From Phaseolus vulgaris (Eukaryota > Streptophyta > Magnoliopsida > Fabales > Fabaceae), in contig NC_023758.2 of NCBI RefSeq assembly GCF_000499845.2, forward strand, positions 2,954,311-3,018,310: a DNA stretch of 64,000 bases. Reading direction: 5' to 3'. Positions 1 through 11,482 of the stretch are shown piece by piece. Made by a program: the position numbers and the translations under genes. A model generated the notes under the pieces. It was given only the letters and a program-made list of their open reading frames with translations, did not search any database and was not told the DNA's origin. Every line of letters begins with the position of its first letter. The first letter of the stretch is position 1.

Positions 1-679
1 ATTTCAATTTATCTTTTTTATTAACAAATGGATATAATTCACAAATATTTTTCTTTTTTCTCTCCAACATTTATATTATCTTTTTTTTTGTAATTAATAC
101 AGATGTTAAATAACTCACTAGGAATAGTTATTTCTCTCCAATCTTCAACATTCCAAATCTTTTAGTGTGAGGTGAAGTTTTGAGAGTGGTGAAATAAGTT
201 CAAAGACAAACAAAAAATCCAAAATTATGTGACCTATAAAAGTTTTTTTTTTTTATGAAAAATTCATGCAAATTTTTTACACACCAAAATATTGTCACTC
301 TAATCATCGTTGGAAGCAATAAATAATAAAAAAACATTTTTAAAAAAAAGTAACATCGTTGGAAGCAATAAATAATAAAAAAACATTTTTAAAAAAAAGT
401 AACTTGTACTATCTTGTTGAACGAATGTAAGATAAAATTCAACATTTTTTTTATCAGTAAAAAATAAATTAAATTAAGAGTAGTTGTAGGCAGCTTATAC
501 GATCCATGCGCCAATTAAAAATTAAAATATGTAAAAGAAATAATTTAAACTTCAGTATGAGGGCAATTAAAATCATTTTTTTCATCTATAATATAGTGTC
601 ACATTCTATAAAGAGTTGTAAATAATTAATCTAAATAAATTGAGTTGTGAATATGATTAAATTACTTTTTTTTTATTAG
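1..679 (+). other. Intron or upstream DNA of the DUF620 gene
   Basis: This is AT-rich sequence with no convincing exon. It ends in a T-rich tract and an AG acceptor at 678-679, directly before a coding exon that begins mid-protein, so it is most simply the last intron of a gene whose 5' part lies left of the window. It contains a perfect 49-bp tandem duplication, listed separately. Confidence 0.6.
305..402. repeat. Perfect 49-bp tandem duplication
   Basis: Two head-to-tail copies of a 49-bp unit, 305-353 and 354-402, are identical by eye. The unit starts with CATCGTTGGAAGCAATAAAT and ends with AAAAGTAA. The perfect identity in an AT-rich intron suggests a recent slippage or duplication event, or an assembly artefact. 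Confidence 0.9.
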
Positions 680-1159
680 GGATTGGATCCAAGGGCAACG
701 GCTAACTTATTTTTGGACGCTGCATGCATAGGAGAGAAAATAATCAATGATGAAGAGTGCTTCATCTTGAAATTGGAAACAAGTCCAGCAATTCGTGATG
801 CACAAAGCGGATCAAACTTCGAGATTATCCACCACACCATATGGGGCTATTTTAGCCAGCGATCTGGTCTCTTGGTTCAGTTTGAAGACTCGAGATTACT
901 CACAATGAGAACCAAAGAAGACAATGACATTTTTTGGGAAACAAGTTTAGAATCAGTAATTGAGGATTACAAGTACGTAGATGGGATAAATGTATCACAC
1001 AGTGGCAAGACTCGAGTCACAGTTTCCAGATATGGTGAACAATCAGCTAACCATAAAAGAGAATTGGAAGAGAGATGGAAGATCGAAGAGGTAGATTTTA
1101 ATATATGGGGTTTGACTGCTGAAAGCTTTCTACCTCCTTCAAACTTAGTAAAGACATAA
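680..1159 (+). CDS. DUF620 family protein, 3'-terminal exon (partial)
   Basis: This is the last exon of a plant DUF620 protein; the 5' exons are off the left edge. The acceptor TTATTAG ends at 679. The exon opens in phase 0 with G-L-D-P-R, which is the conserved entry to this part of the family. The 159 residues contain the family-typical stretches CIGEKIINDEECFILKLET, FSQRSGLLVQFEDS, FWETSLESVIEDYKYVDGI and WKIEEVDFN, and end at a TAA at 1157-1159. The family is plant-specific, and no biochemical activity is established to my knowledge. There is no frameshift or internal stop, so the exon looks functional. A truncated pseudogene cannot be excluded without the upstream exons. Confidence 0.85.
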   Translation, partial: GLDPRATANLFLDAACIGEKIINDEECFILKLETSPAIRDAQSGSNFEIIHHTIWGYFSQRSGLLVQFEDSRLLTMRTKEDNDIFWETSLESVIEDYKYVDGINVSHSGKTRVTVSRYGEQSANHKRELEERWKIEEVDFNIWGLTAESFLPPSNLVKT

Positions 1160-3383
1160 AATGTTTTGCCATAGAAATCTTTTGTAATTGGTAGATTTTA
1201 ATGTATGCATGGGGTTTGGGCATTCAAAAAAGCCTTCTATCTCTCTCGAAGTTAAGAAAAATATACAAAATACATTTGTATTAATATGTAATCCTCTCAA
1301 AAAAATATATTTATATTTTGTAATGACAATGATAATGTTGATTCATTAGATTATTGGAGTACTAATTTTAAAATATGCACATTAACAAGCATTTGTGATT
1401 TTTTTAAACCAAACCGCTTTTTGCCTCAATTTTATTTCATTTGTTATTAAAGAAAAATTGTATAGTTTTAGCAATGTTGTATATTCATATTAATGGTAAA
1501 ATACACTATATGCTCCACCATTAATATTGGATACAATAATGATACATTATCAATATGCTCTAATATACAACAACTTCCCCTCATATACAACTTGTCAAGA
1601 AAATGTATTTTAAGCTAGAGCCATAAAACCTATAAAGCTCGGACACTCCTCTTAAATGGTGTGTCGATCGGACACCGACACTCGTATGACACTTATAGGA
1701 CACGTATCCGTAAAGTGTCAAATTCAAAAAGTATTTATTAGATTTCTGGCAATTTTAGTATGGTTCTAACACAATTTTAAAAAGGAAAAATACATTAATT
1801 TTCTCAAAATTCAAACTTTATTGTATAAATTGTTATTATGATTATAAAACTAAGAAACAAATCATTGTGAACCAGTCATGAAAAACATCTTTCCGCTCCA
1901 AAAAATAATCTGAAACATACTTGTACACATAAATCTTTATTGTCAATTTATATAATTCATAATTATATAATATATAGATTTGTGTTCTCATACATTTTAA
2001 AAATTTTACGTATTTCCATATCTGTATCTGTGTCATATCAGTGTCTGTGTCACATAGCATAAAACACTTTATGGAATACATGCTCTTCCATAAAAACTAA
2101 AACGTCACTTCCTCTTTACAAGAGCTTCCCATAATCATCAAATGGAAATAAAAATGAATCTAAAAGGAAAATAATAAAATTATTAAGAAAGAAAAATTGA
2201 AAATGAGACAAGAGAAATGGGATTGGATTTCCCTCTCATGACTTAGGGTTCATGACTGAACTTTGGGAGTGAACGGCAAAGAAGAAAGAGGGTTATAATT
2301 GGGTAAACGCCTACGAAAAACTTTGGTAGTGTAGGTAGCTTTTAAGAGAGAAAGAATATTTTTAATTTTTCAATTTCTAAAATCAACATGAGAAAAAAAA
2401 TGAAATCTAGATTAGTAATAGCTATACAAATTAGATTTAACATTATATCTCAACATATCTATATGTATTAACTTGTCATCAAATCGTTAACAAAATATTA
2501 TAATTAGTAATTACTATTTTATTATTTCAATGTTTTATAATTAAATAAAAAATAATAATTACATCCCTTGATTTTAAATTAAATGAAAGAAAAATAATAT
2601 AAAAATAATTTTTTTTACCGCTATTTGAACGATTTATATATGGTATATAATATTTTATTTTATTATTTTGATATAAATTTTCTCATTTCAAATAGATTAA
2701 ATTTTTTATTAAAATCCTTAATTTGTGAGCATTTTATTTTAATTAAAAAGAATTATTGACAAAATTTGATATTTATTTTATTTTGAAGTACTTAAATTAA
2801 TTTTCAGGCATTTTAATATAATGTTTGTAATGCAAGAAGAAGACAGGGAAATAACAAAAAATATTAACTTCCAAATTGAATATATAATAAAACGGTGCCG
2901 TCCCGTGTCGGTTGCCACAAGGAGCAATAACGGATACGAGTATTGGCATTAAAACGCGGAATGCAATTGCGTGAAATGGACGGTGACGATTGTCCCATAT
3001 CGTGTACGACCAAAGTCAATTAAATCGAATGTAATAAAAAGTGGTGGCCCACGCGATGTAGCCTTGTCCCTGCCGTAGGAGGAAACAGCAAATCCGTCAT
3101 TTTCTTATTATTGCACCGCAACGGCATCGCAGTGTATCTGAGTAACAACACGGTCGCTCCCAATCTCATCACAAACACAAAAACAAACAAAACAAATAAT
3201 TCATTTGCATTACCAACCCAATCGCACTCTTCGAAAATCCGATCGGGTTCGAAAGCGATGAAGTTGAAGCGTAACAGGTAGTAGCGTCGCGTCTCGTGTG
3301 AGAAACCACTATCATATACATTGCCTGAGTTCACGTTAGGGATAGCTATTATCAATTAATTAATTAATTAGATCGAGTGAGAA
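1160..3383. other. Intergenic region and DUF1195 promoter/5' UTR
   Basis: Apart from repeat copy A this is AT-rich and non-coding. From about 2890 the composition becomes more balanced (GTGCCGTCCCGTGTCGG and following), as expected close to a gene start. Just before the ATG at 3384 there is a run of four ATTA units (3354-3370). No clear TATA box could be assigned. Confidence 0.6.
1637..2062 (+). repeat. MITE-like interspersed repeat, copy A
   Basis: About 425 bp of AT-rich sequence bounded by GTGTC/CGGACAC-rich ends. It matches 60163-60605 in the same orientation and 44490-44875 in reverse complement almost end to end by eye. Shared internal landmarks include GGTTCTAACACAATTTTAAA, TTATTATGATTATAA and TATATAATTCATAATTATAT. 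No protein is encoded. The family type is not certain; a non-autonomous DNA element is my inference from size and composition. Confidence 0.75.
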
Positions 3384-6300
3384 ATGAAGGACGAGGAGGG
3401 GCTTCCGACCACCACCGCGGGTGCCAAGAAGGAACCATTGGATTCGGGTCTGTTTGGGAAAGGGAAGTATAAGTTTTGGGCGTTAGCGGCGATTTTGCTG
3501 CTGGCGTTTTGGTCGATGTTCACCGGCACCGTCTCTCTGCGGTGGTCCGGCACTCTGAATTCGCTTTCCAACGACATGGACTCTCCCATCCACGACGATC
3601 TCGATGTTCTCGTGAGTCTATTCTGGCCTTAGTGTTGTTATTGTCATTATTATTATTATGAGTGAGTGAATTAGGGTGTGCAGCGCAATGTGATGGGTGT
3701 GGTTTTGATGTTTTGCCCAGGAAATGGAGGAGAGGGAGAAGGTGGTGAGGCACATGTGGGATGTTTACACCAACAGTCGCAGGATCAGGTTGCCGAAGTT
3801 CTGGCAGGAGGCGTTCGAGGCTGCCTATGAGGATTTGACGAGTGATTTGGGCGAGGTCAGAGACGCTGCCATTACCGAGATAGCTAAGATGTCTGTTCAC
3901 TCTATTGAATTTGATCCGCCTCCTGTTCAATCCACGGTCCGTTCTTCTTCTTCCATCTCTTTTTCTCGCTAAGCTCTCTTCAGTTTTTTTTAATAGGGTA
4001 TTGTGTTAGGTCTCTTAGTTATAGTGGGTGTAGACTCAAAACTCGTGGTGATTGTTAAGGGACCGGAAAACTGACTCCATCTTAGAACTACATATTTCAT
4101 TCGGAATCTGGAATATCATTTCATCTGAGATACCGTTTGATGAAGTTTTCAATAAATACTTATTGGAGAAGAAAATAAAAAGGAAAATTAATTAAACTTC
4201 TCGCATCGATTTATGTTAACTTCTTCTACAAAAGTTCGTGTGTATAACTTATCTCACGGAAGTTAGATTCATTTTACTATTTATTTTCTTCTCTACAAAT
4301 GTTTTTTGAGAAGTTTATTATGATGCGTTTGTTTTCATTAGCTTTGTTGCAAACGGGATTTTTGCGAGGATAGAATACTTTGTTTAGAAATTGATTGAGA
4401 ATTATGTAAGGCATTTGCTGAACAAAAAAAAAAAATGTAAGGCATTTTTTGGGTAGTTAATCTCCTGTACTTTTTGGACGCTGTTTATTTTGCCTAAAGA
4501 AAGGCAAAGAACAGTTTGAAATGAAAGACATGCGAATCCACCTGTTTCTTGGCATCTTTTTCCTTCTAGGACTCATGTATGGTGGTGCTTACCGTTATGC
4601 TGATTGGTCAGTTATAATTTATGTGTTTTGATACAAAAATATTATGTACAACCTACAACTACTGTTTCCTTGATATGGTATTCAGTTTAAAGAGAGTTTA
4701 AGTTACAAGTTATTGACAACTTTGTTTAGCAGTGTTATGTATGCCATTATGGTGAAATATACATGCTTGATTGGATTTAAAATTCTCTTAACTTCGAACT
4801 TTTGTTGGATGATGTAATTTTGGTGCAATAATCTACTAGCATCTTCTACCTTTAAACTGTCTGGTTAGACCATCGTCTAACAAATTAGCAATGCTCCTCC
4901 TGTCCTTCTCTCTTTCCATTATTTTCATAAGCTTTGATTATCCTGTTCAGGGAGTGTAATTTTATGAAATTAGCAGCAGGTGTGTATTTGTAAACTTCTG
5001 GGATGATAATTTTTTGTCTATTCATATAAACTGCATCAGTCTAAACTTTAATAGGACAACAGTCATCTTAAATCTGTGGAGTTTGTTGAATCCTTCATGA
5101 TGACTTGGGATTGGATGAGTTCTTTTGAAGAGTGCTTATTGAATTACAAAATACAAGCATCAAAATGTAACCAAAGCATGAAAAACATCTATCAAAGTTT
5201 ATGCTTTGTGTGACTTGTCAAGCAGTAGAAATACATTATGTTGGCTACATGTGTATTATTTGATATACTGTGAGCCAGGAGTAGAGCCAGAACTTCTCTA
5301 GGGGACAAGAACAAAGTAATTCTTTTCATATATTCTAAGAGGATCACAACATTTATCGTAAATATACTGAGCTTCAAAAAATTTGAGAGTGACCCTGGCC
5401 CCACCTGGTCACCCCCTCTTTCTGCCCCTGCTGTGCTGAGTTAATTACATCTTGTTTCTTCACAAAAGTGGCAAACATTATTCATCTGCTGAGATTTTAT
5501 GGAAGTACAATTGCCTTAAATCTATTAAATTTGTTGAATAGCTCTTTATGGTGAACTGGGATGAATACTTTTTTAGGAGTCTTTATTTACTTGGATGTTT
5601 TGGACAATGTTGTCAAATTCAAGGATTGTAATAGGATCTGAAGGGGGCTAAAAAATTGTAACTCTGGGATTGTAACTCAACTCATAAGAGTTACAAGTAT
5701 ACAAAAAACTATACTTATAGACCTGGGTATGAATTAGATATAATATAGACAAAAAAGAACTCATAATAAGATCCAATACATTACAGAACACTCTCCAAAA
5801 TGGCAGCAGCAAGAACAGAAGAAAGACTTAAGAAGAAAAAATCCAAAACAGAGTCAAAGATGAAAACAATGACCAACTTGGCAATGTTGATGCCAGAGTC
5901 GGAGATGATTACTTGTGATGGCCGACTAAGATGAAGCTAGTTTCAGCAAAAAACAATTTCAGTTCTGCAATGGTGGTGATGGTTGTGTTGTCGAAGATGA
6001 GAGTGCGTGCTGGTGAGAGACATTTGGTTACATTTTGGTTTGTGAATGGAACCCTAGGGTAAAAGGGTCATCCTTACAAGTTGGGTTTTTTCCGGGTTAG
6101 GTTTTTTAGCAAACACATGGGTCTTTTTAACTCAAACCGACTGCTCAAAAGGATCGATGCAGTGCACTATCCTCTAATTTCACGAGCAACCACATGATCT
6201 TGGTCTGCAGTGCGTGTGCACCTCTGTCTCCCTTACTCTCTTGAGTATGTTAGTATACTCTCGATTTTAACAACCTTGATTTTGGTTGCATTGTTGAATT

Positions 6301-7692
6301 TATTTACAAAATTGAAACATAAGCTTATGAGTTTAATCAGTTCATACTTTTTTTATTCTGTTATATGTTTGGTTCTTGTGTTTGACTAAGTTCCATTTTG
6401 GTTTTAACTGCTTAGATCTTGCTTCCTGTTTTTTTGAGTCATGGCAAAATAGTCAAGCAATGTGTTTTTTTACCTGTGTTATTATGGTTAGTGCCATATC
6501 TGCAAAATGGCTGATGCAACTTTCTTGCCATTATATCTTTGCTGACATGGAGATGGTGTGATACAACTCCATGCTAGCAAATGAGTGAGCTGTATTAGCA
6601 GGAAATGTTGTGTGGCCCAATTGCATAAGTTTCAAAATCCATGAGAAATTTAAAGAGGGTAAAAAGAAAGTTATTGAAGTTGCCTTCATCATTCCTTTGA
6701 ACTGTTTCCAGTATGTGATGACTAATATACTTGTCAATTGTCATCACCAATTGGTCCATGTCGATCCCTTAACCCACATCCGCATTAAATAAAAAGAAAA
6801 AAAAATGTAGTTAGATCATTTTTATTTTGTTTAGTTTGAAATGTAAAAAACTTCTGAATTTTATTTGTTTTCATAAGAAAATCCTTGCTCGATGGCAAAT
6901 TTACGTTGATTAACAGAAGTTATTTGATTGATTCCAACTTGCAATGTTCGTTGATTGAGAGCTTTCCCTTTTTCTTTGCAAAGTGGATCGGTGGTGGATA
7001 ATTGAAAAAAGTAAAAGTAGCTCTCAATTAGATTGTTGAATTGGGAGATTCAAGTAAGACAAAGACAGTGTGTGATACGGTACTTTCAAAAAAATAAAAA
7101 GGATATTGCTGGTTTATTAGCTTTCTTGTGTTGCAAATTACTTCATTGGTCTTCCTTTGGTTTTTATTTTTCTTTCAATTTTCTGCGGTTGGTTGCTAAT
7201 TTAAGGTTATACGATCATCATGTGACTCTCAAAGGTAGAAGCAGCATTTGCAGGAGGTAGAGAGGGTATTGACTATTGTACTTTAATCCAGATTAGCTTG
7301 CATAAATTATATTGGTATCTTGATGTTAATTATTTTATACTTCCTTACTTCTTGTATTTGGCCATGGTTGTTAAGGGTTTGAATAGTTTAAAATTACTTT
7401 ACTTTTGGGAAAAATAGTTAGATTAGAGCTTGCTTGGTACAGATATAGGAGCTAAATTTATTCTAAAGTATGAATTTATAATTTATAGTGGTCGTATTTT
7501 TCAACAGACATTGTTGGTCTAACTAATATGTGAAACGTTAACTCTTTTCTCAAATTCAAATGTTATCATTCCATTGCATATATTCTAGCCTGATGTCTGC
7601 ATTGTGTACCATTTCAGAGTGCCCGAGAATTCAGGAAGAGCCTTGATCAAGCCGATAAAGGAAAAGAAGCAACATTGTCCAGGCGTGCTTAA
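3384..7692 (+). CDS. DUF1195 family single-pass membrane protein
   Basis: Three coding exons: 3384-3611, 3721-3936 and 7618-7692, all phase-0 junctions, giving 172 residues. Donors are GTGAGT and GTCCGT; acceptors are GCCCAG and TTTCAG. Residues 1-30 are hydrophilic and lysine-rich. Residues 31-50 (FWALAAILLLAFWSMFTGTV) form one membrane span. They are followed by a soluble part with EEREKVVRHMWDVYT, RIRLPKFWQEAFEAAYE and a basic tail ending SLSRRA. This pattern fits the small plant DUF1195 family, sometimes labelled 'sugar transporter-like' without evidence; one span is too few for a transporter. Function is unknown. The second intron is 3,681 bp, very long for such a small gene, and carries a MITE candidate. 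The last exon is only 75 bp, so it is the least secure part of the model. Confidence 0.8.
5276..5430. mobile_element. Candidate hAT-type MITE in DUF1195 intron 2
   Basis: A segment of about 155 bp starts CAGGAGTAGAGCCAG and ends TTTCTGCCCCTG, giving imperfect inverted ends of about 14 bp (CAG...GCCAGAA against CAG...GGCAGAA). The flanks, CTGTGAGC on the left and CTGTGCTG on the right, are partly alike, as a decayed 8-bp target duplication would be. 'GCGGAGCCAG...' ends are widespread in plant genomes. The boundaries are approximate. Confidence 0.45.
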
Positions 7693-8259
7693 TTGTTACT
7701 GTGTGAAGAATTCAAGCGTCTGACCTATAGTTGAAAATGCTGGAGTGCTACTAGAAGATTGTGAAGAGATAGTGACAGACGAACTCACACTCATATTTTC
7801 ATGTTTCATCACTGGAATGATGATGTATTTTAATAGGCTGTGGTTCTTTCAAATTTATTCAGTCTTCACGAAGTGAGGAGTAGTAAATTGAAAGACGACT
7901 TTTGAACAGACAAAGTCAACTGGGCATCTAAATTATAAATCTTCCATGTTTTATAAATTTTCTTGACTACAGCAAGTGGGCGGTAGCATAGCCAGCACAT
8001 ATAGCATTAAATTTATTTATTTATTATATCTAAGTTGATCATCTTCTTAAATTTGGATGATTATTAAATAAAAGTTTAAGTATTTTAGTCTTGTTTATTG
8101 ATATACTGATTGTTGGAGTTATAGATAGGATTAAACTCAAAATTCAAGAAACAAGGTGCGATAAAGATAGCTTAAGAGTGACATAAGATTATTTTAGTGA
8201 CACAGTGAGAAATAAAGTTGTTCCGTTGTAAATAACGGATTTTCAAAAAAAAAAAAATG
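7693..8259. other. DUF1195 3' UTR and intergenic
   Basis: Non-coding. The first few hundred bases are the likely 3' UTR. The part from about 8110 (TGTTGGAG...) to a poly-A tract near 8250 may belong to the copia remnant that follows, but no matching LTR was found. Confidence 0.5.
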
Positions 8260-9600
8260 ACATTCTAAGAATTGATTAACCAAGATTCAAGGTTGATTGC
8301 TACCATAAAGATTTTAGTTATGGTTGTCGATCTTAACCTCGAGTTGGAACAAATTAATGTCAATGTTGTTTTTCTTTATGGAGATTTAGGAGAAACCATC
8401 TACATGAAGCAATCAAAATCAAAAGGAGATGGAGATGGAGCAATCAAAAGGATTTGAGATAGATGACAAGAAAAATTATGTTTGCAAATTAAACAAATAT
8501 TTCATGGGAGGAAACCATCTCCAAGAAAATGGAACAAATGATTTGATGAGTTTATTGTTGGAATTGGTTTTGAATATAGCAAGTATGATACTTGCACTTA
8601 CTTCAAGTTCTTAGTCAATTTATTCATTATATTGTTGTTGTATGTAAATGACATTCTGATAGCAAACAATAGTAAACTTGATGTAAGAAAGGTTAAATCT
8701 GAATTGAATTGTGAGTTTGAAATGAAGGACATGTGAATTGTTAGGAATATATTGAGGATTGAGATCTTTAGATGACATGATTTGAAATGTCTATATTTGT
8801 CCTAGAAGACCTATATTAGAAAAATCCTTGACAAGTTTGGCATGACAAACTTGAAACCTGTTCCCACGCCCCTTACTTCCCACTACAGGTTGAGTGAAAA
8901 ATCCCCTAAGATTGAGGAACAACGTTATATGGATGGTATTCCAAGTGCAAATTTGGTTGGTTCAATAATGTATGCAATGGTATGCACACGCTCTGACATA
9001 GCTTATGTTGTGATTGTTGTTAGCAGGTTTATGTCTAACCTTGGGAGAGCACATTGGTAAGATCTTAAGTGGATCCTTTGATATTTGAAAGGGTCATTTG
9101 GAAGTCTTGATTTATGGTAGAGCTAGACGATATGTGGAAGATGTTCCCACCATAGAAGGAGTTGTATACTCAAATTTTGTTGAGTGTTTGGACACTAGAA
9201 AATCTCTCATCGATTATGTGTTTAATGCTTATGGTATTGTCATCAGTTGGAAGGCGAGTCTCTAGAAGATAGTGACTTTGTCAACCATTGAAGCAGAGTA
9301 TATTGTCATAAAAGAAGTTGTAAAAGAAATCTTGTGGCTCAAGGTTTAGCCAAGGAGCTAAAGGTGCAAGACTGAGTGATAATTGTTCATTGTGACAATA
9401 ATAGTGATATACAAATGTCGATAAAACAAGTTTATCATGAGAGAACAAAACACATTGATATGAAGTTTCACTTCACGAGAGAAGAAATTGGTTGAGGATA
9501 TGTGAAGATGGTGAAGGTCACAACAAATCATAATATGTTTGATATGATCACTAAGGTATTCTCTGTTGTTTGAATTTAATCCATTTGATGTGTGATTAAG
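8260..9600 (+). mobile_element. Decayed Ty1/copia pol remnant (RT-RNase H)
   Basis: Translated pieces in several frames line up with a copia polyprotein in the right order. They are an RT start (LEQINVNVVFLYGDLGETIY, about 8341-8402), the RT catalytic-site region (LLYVNDILIA, about 8635), IRKILDKFGM (about 8819), the 'GSIMYAMVCTRSDIAY' block (about 8962-9010), and RNase H pieces (CLDTRKSLIDYVF; ISWKASL; LSTIEAEYI; HCDNNS; HERTKHIDMKFHF). Frameshifts and stops are frequent, for example after ISWKASL. Gag, protease and integrase are missing. The usual double-Asp RT motif reads VND here. The copy is dead and 5'-truncated. Confidence 0.9.
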
Positions 9601-9654
9601 CTTGTAATGGGCTTAGATAAATTTGAGTGTTTTATCACTTAAGAGATTTGTATC

Positions 9655-10275
9655 CACGGTGGAGATTATGAAGATTTGGTTCAGATAAAATTTAAGTTCA
9701 AGTTTCCTATAAAGTTTATAGGTATTAGATCGTCTAGTGGTTTGAGATTGTCTATAAGTTTGTCATCATCTACTGGTCCCAGATTGTCTATTGGTTTGCC
9801 ATCATCTTATGAGTTAGCCTTCGCTTGTGAAGAACCTAAAGATTAAATCTTTGATTGTTTGCCTCTTTCTGAAATTTCCTAGTAACTACTGGCACCTCAT
9901 GTTTATTGTAACAAATCACTATACATGTGATTAGTTCTTATGAGAAATGTTCTTAGTTGGAAGTTGTAGGACAATTTTGACTTGTATATAAGAACTTGAA
10001 CGTGACGATTATTCTTTAAGATGAGAGTTGAGAGTTCATTGTGAAACTTGAAAGAAACTTAGTTTGTAATATCAAATATTATTCATAGTAAAATTTTGTT
10101 CGCTAAGGTTTTAGTTGAACCACATTAAATTGTTTTGTGCATGATTCTTGATACTTTGTTCTATCCTATTTTACATTCTTCTTTCATATAATCGAATTTC
10201 TATTATCCGTCTTCTTCTTGTTATATTTGAGGTTTGATGGATCAGTTAATTGTGTTTGTGCTCAACACTAACAAT
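9655..10275 (+). mobile_element. Possible 3' LTR of the copia remnant
   Basis: The pol remnant is followed by a purine tract (GGTGGAGATTATGAAG, about 9658), a typical copia polypurine-tract position. Next comes about 600 bp of non-coding sequence ending near GTGTTTGTGCTCAACACTAACA. No second LTR exists in the window to confirm the borders, so this is inferred from position only. Confidence 0.35.
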
Positions 10276-11482
10276 ACCTCCATTAAAAACTAATACACAC
10301 ACCTCACTCTTAAGTCATTCTTTTAAATGAAAAATTCAATTATAAAAATAAAATGATTTTTATTTTGAAAATAAATATTTTTACCAACAATCTAATAAAA
10401 AAATCATATTATCACGTAGCTCACCAAATTTCAATATTTTGAAAACTATTATTCATTTATCTAAATTTTTATTTATATTTATCATTATACTTAGCGATGT
10501 TTAAAATGAAGTGGTTGTAGAACGACTATGGAGGATTAAGTACTTAACTAAATATTTTCAACTTGTTCTTTTCGTTATTAATTGATTCAAAATACTTTTA
10601 ATATCTTTGAAAACAATTATAGAATATCCTCTTATATGTTACACCTTGAATTATAGTTTGAAGTTAAATAATATTGTGACATTCAATTTATATTACAAAA
10701 TGACAACATATGTCCCACAATTTCATACTGTGTAAGTTGTTGTTTTGACCATACACAAACTGATTTTTATTAGAATTGTGGTTTATGCCATCAAAAAATG
10801 TTTTGTAATTCGATGTAATTTTTTTTATGATTCATCGGTCAATAATTAAATGTTATTTTACTAAAACAGTTCAATACCTCTTGTTCAAACATTAGTATAA
10901 TTAGTAGTATAATATGAATAAAATTCAATTTTACTTTTTTAATATAATGCTATGATTAATGCTGCTATATTAAATGTGTATAATAGTATTGTTATAATGT
11001 AAACTCAGTCTTAAAAAAAAAAGTATATCACTTTCTTTATTTCTACTTCATAATAAATATATAAGTGCTAACTAATTAAAAAAAATTATTTGTCTAATTG
11101 TAAAAGATTTTTTTGTTATTTTAAAATTAAAAATATGATAATTAAATATAACCAAAATATATAAAAATAAAAAATAAAAAAGAAAGTGTTATATTAAAAT
11201 ATTATAATGATATACATATATATTCACATATACACCATGTTTTTTAATTAGAATTATTAGATAAAGATGAAATGATATTTAACCACAAAAAAATTATTTA
11301 TTCATAAGATGCATATTACAAATTATTGGAAGAAAAAAATATCATAAAAAAATAGTCAAAATAATAATATAAAAAATTATTAAATAATAATAATAATACT
11401 TAATAAATAATTATACTTGTATAGAGCCGCAGTAATAAGGTGCAAAAAAGAAAAGCGGTGAGACTGAGAGACAGAAGGAAAA
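10276..11482. other. AT-rich intergenic region and PBRP promoter
   Basis: Very AT-rich, with no supported gene and many homopolymer runs. The composition shifts at about 11420 into a purine-rich leader (AGACTGAGAGACAGAAGG) directly before the ATG at 11483, which is the likely 5' UTR. Confidence 0.6.

Noticed and set aside
5067..5590. Possible duplication within DUF1195 intron 2 (5067-5145 versus 5516-5590)
   Set aside because: A few shared words (TTAAATCT, TTTGTTGAAT, ACT(T)GGGATG) but too diverged by eye to separate from chance in AT-rich DNA.
8260..9600. Copia pol ORFs as active genes
   Set aside because: Frameshifts, in-frame stops, a changed RT catalytic motif and missing gag/protease/integrase show a dead remnant.
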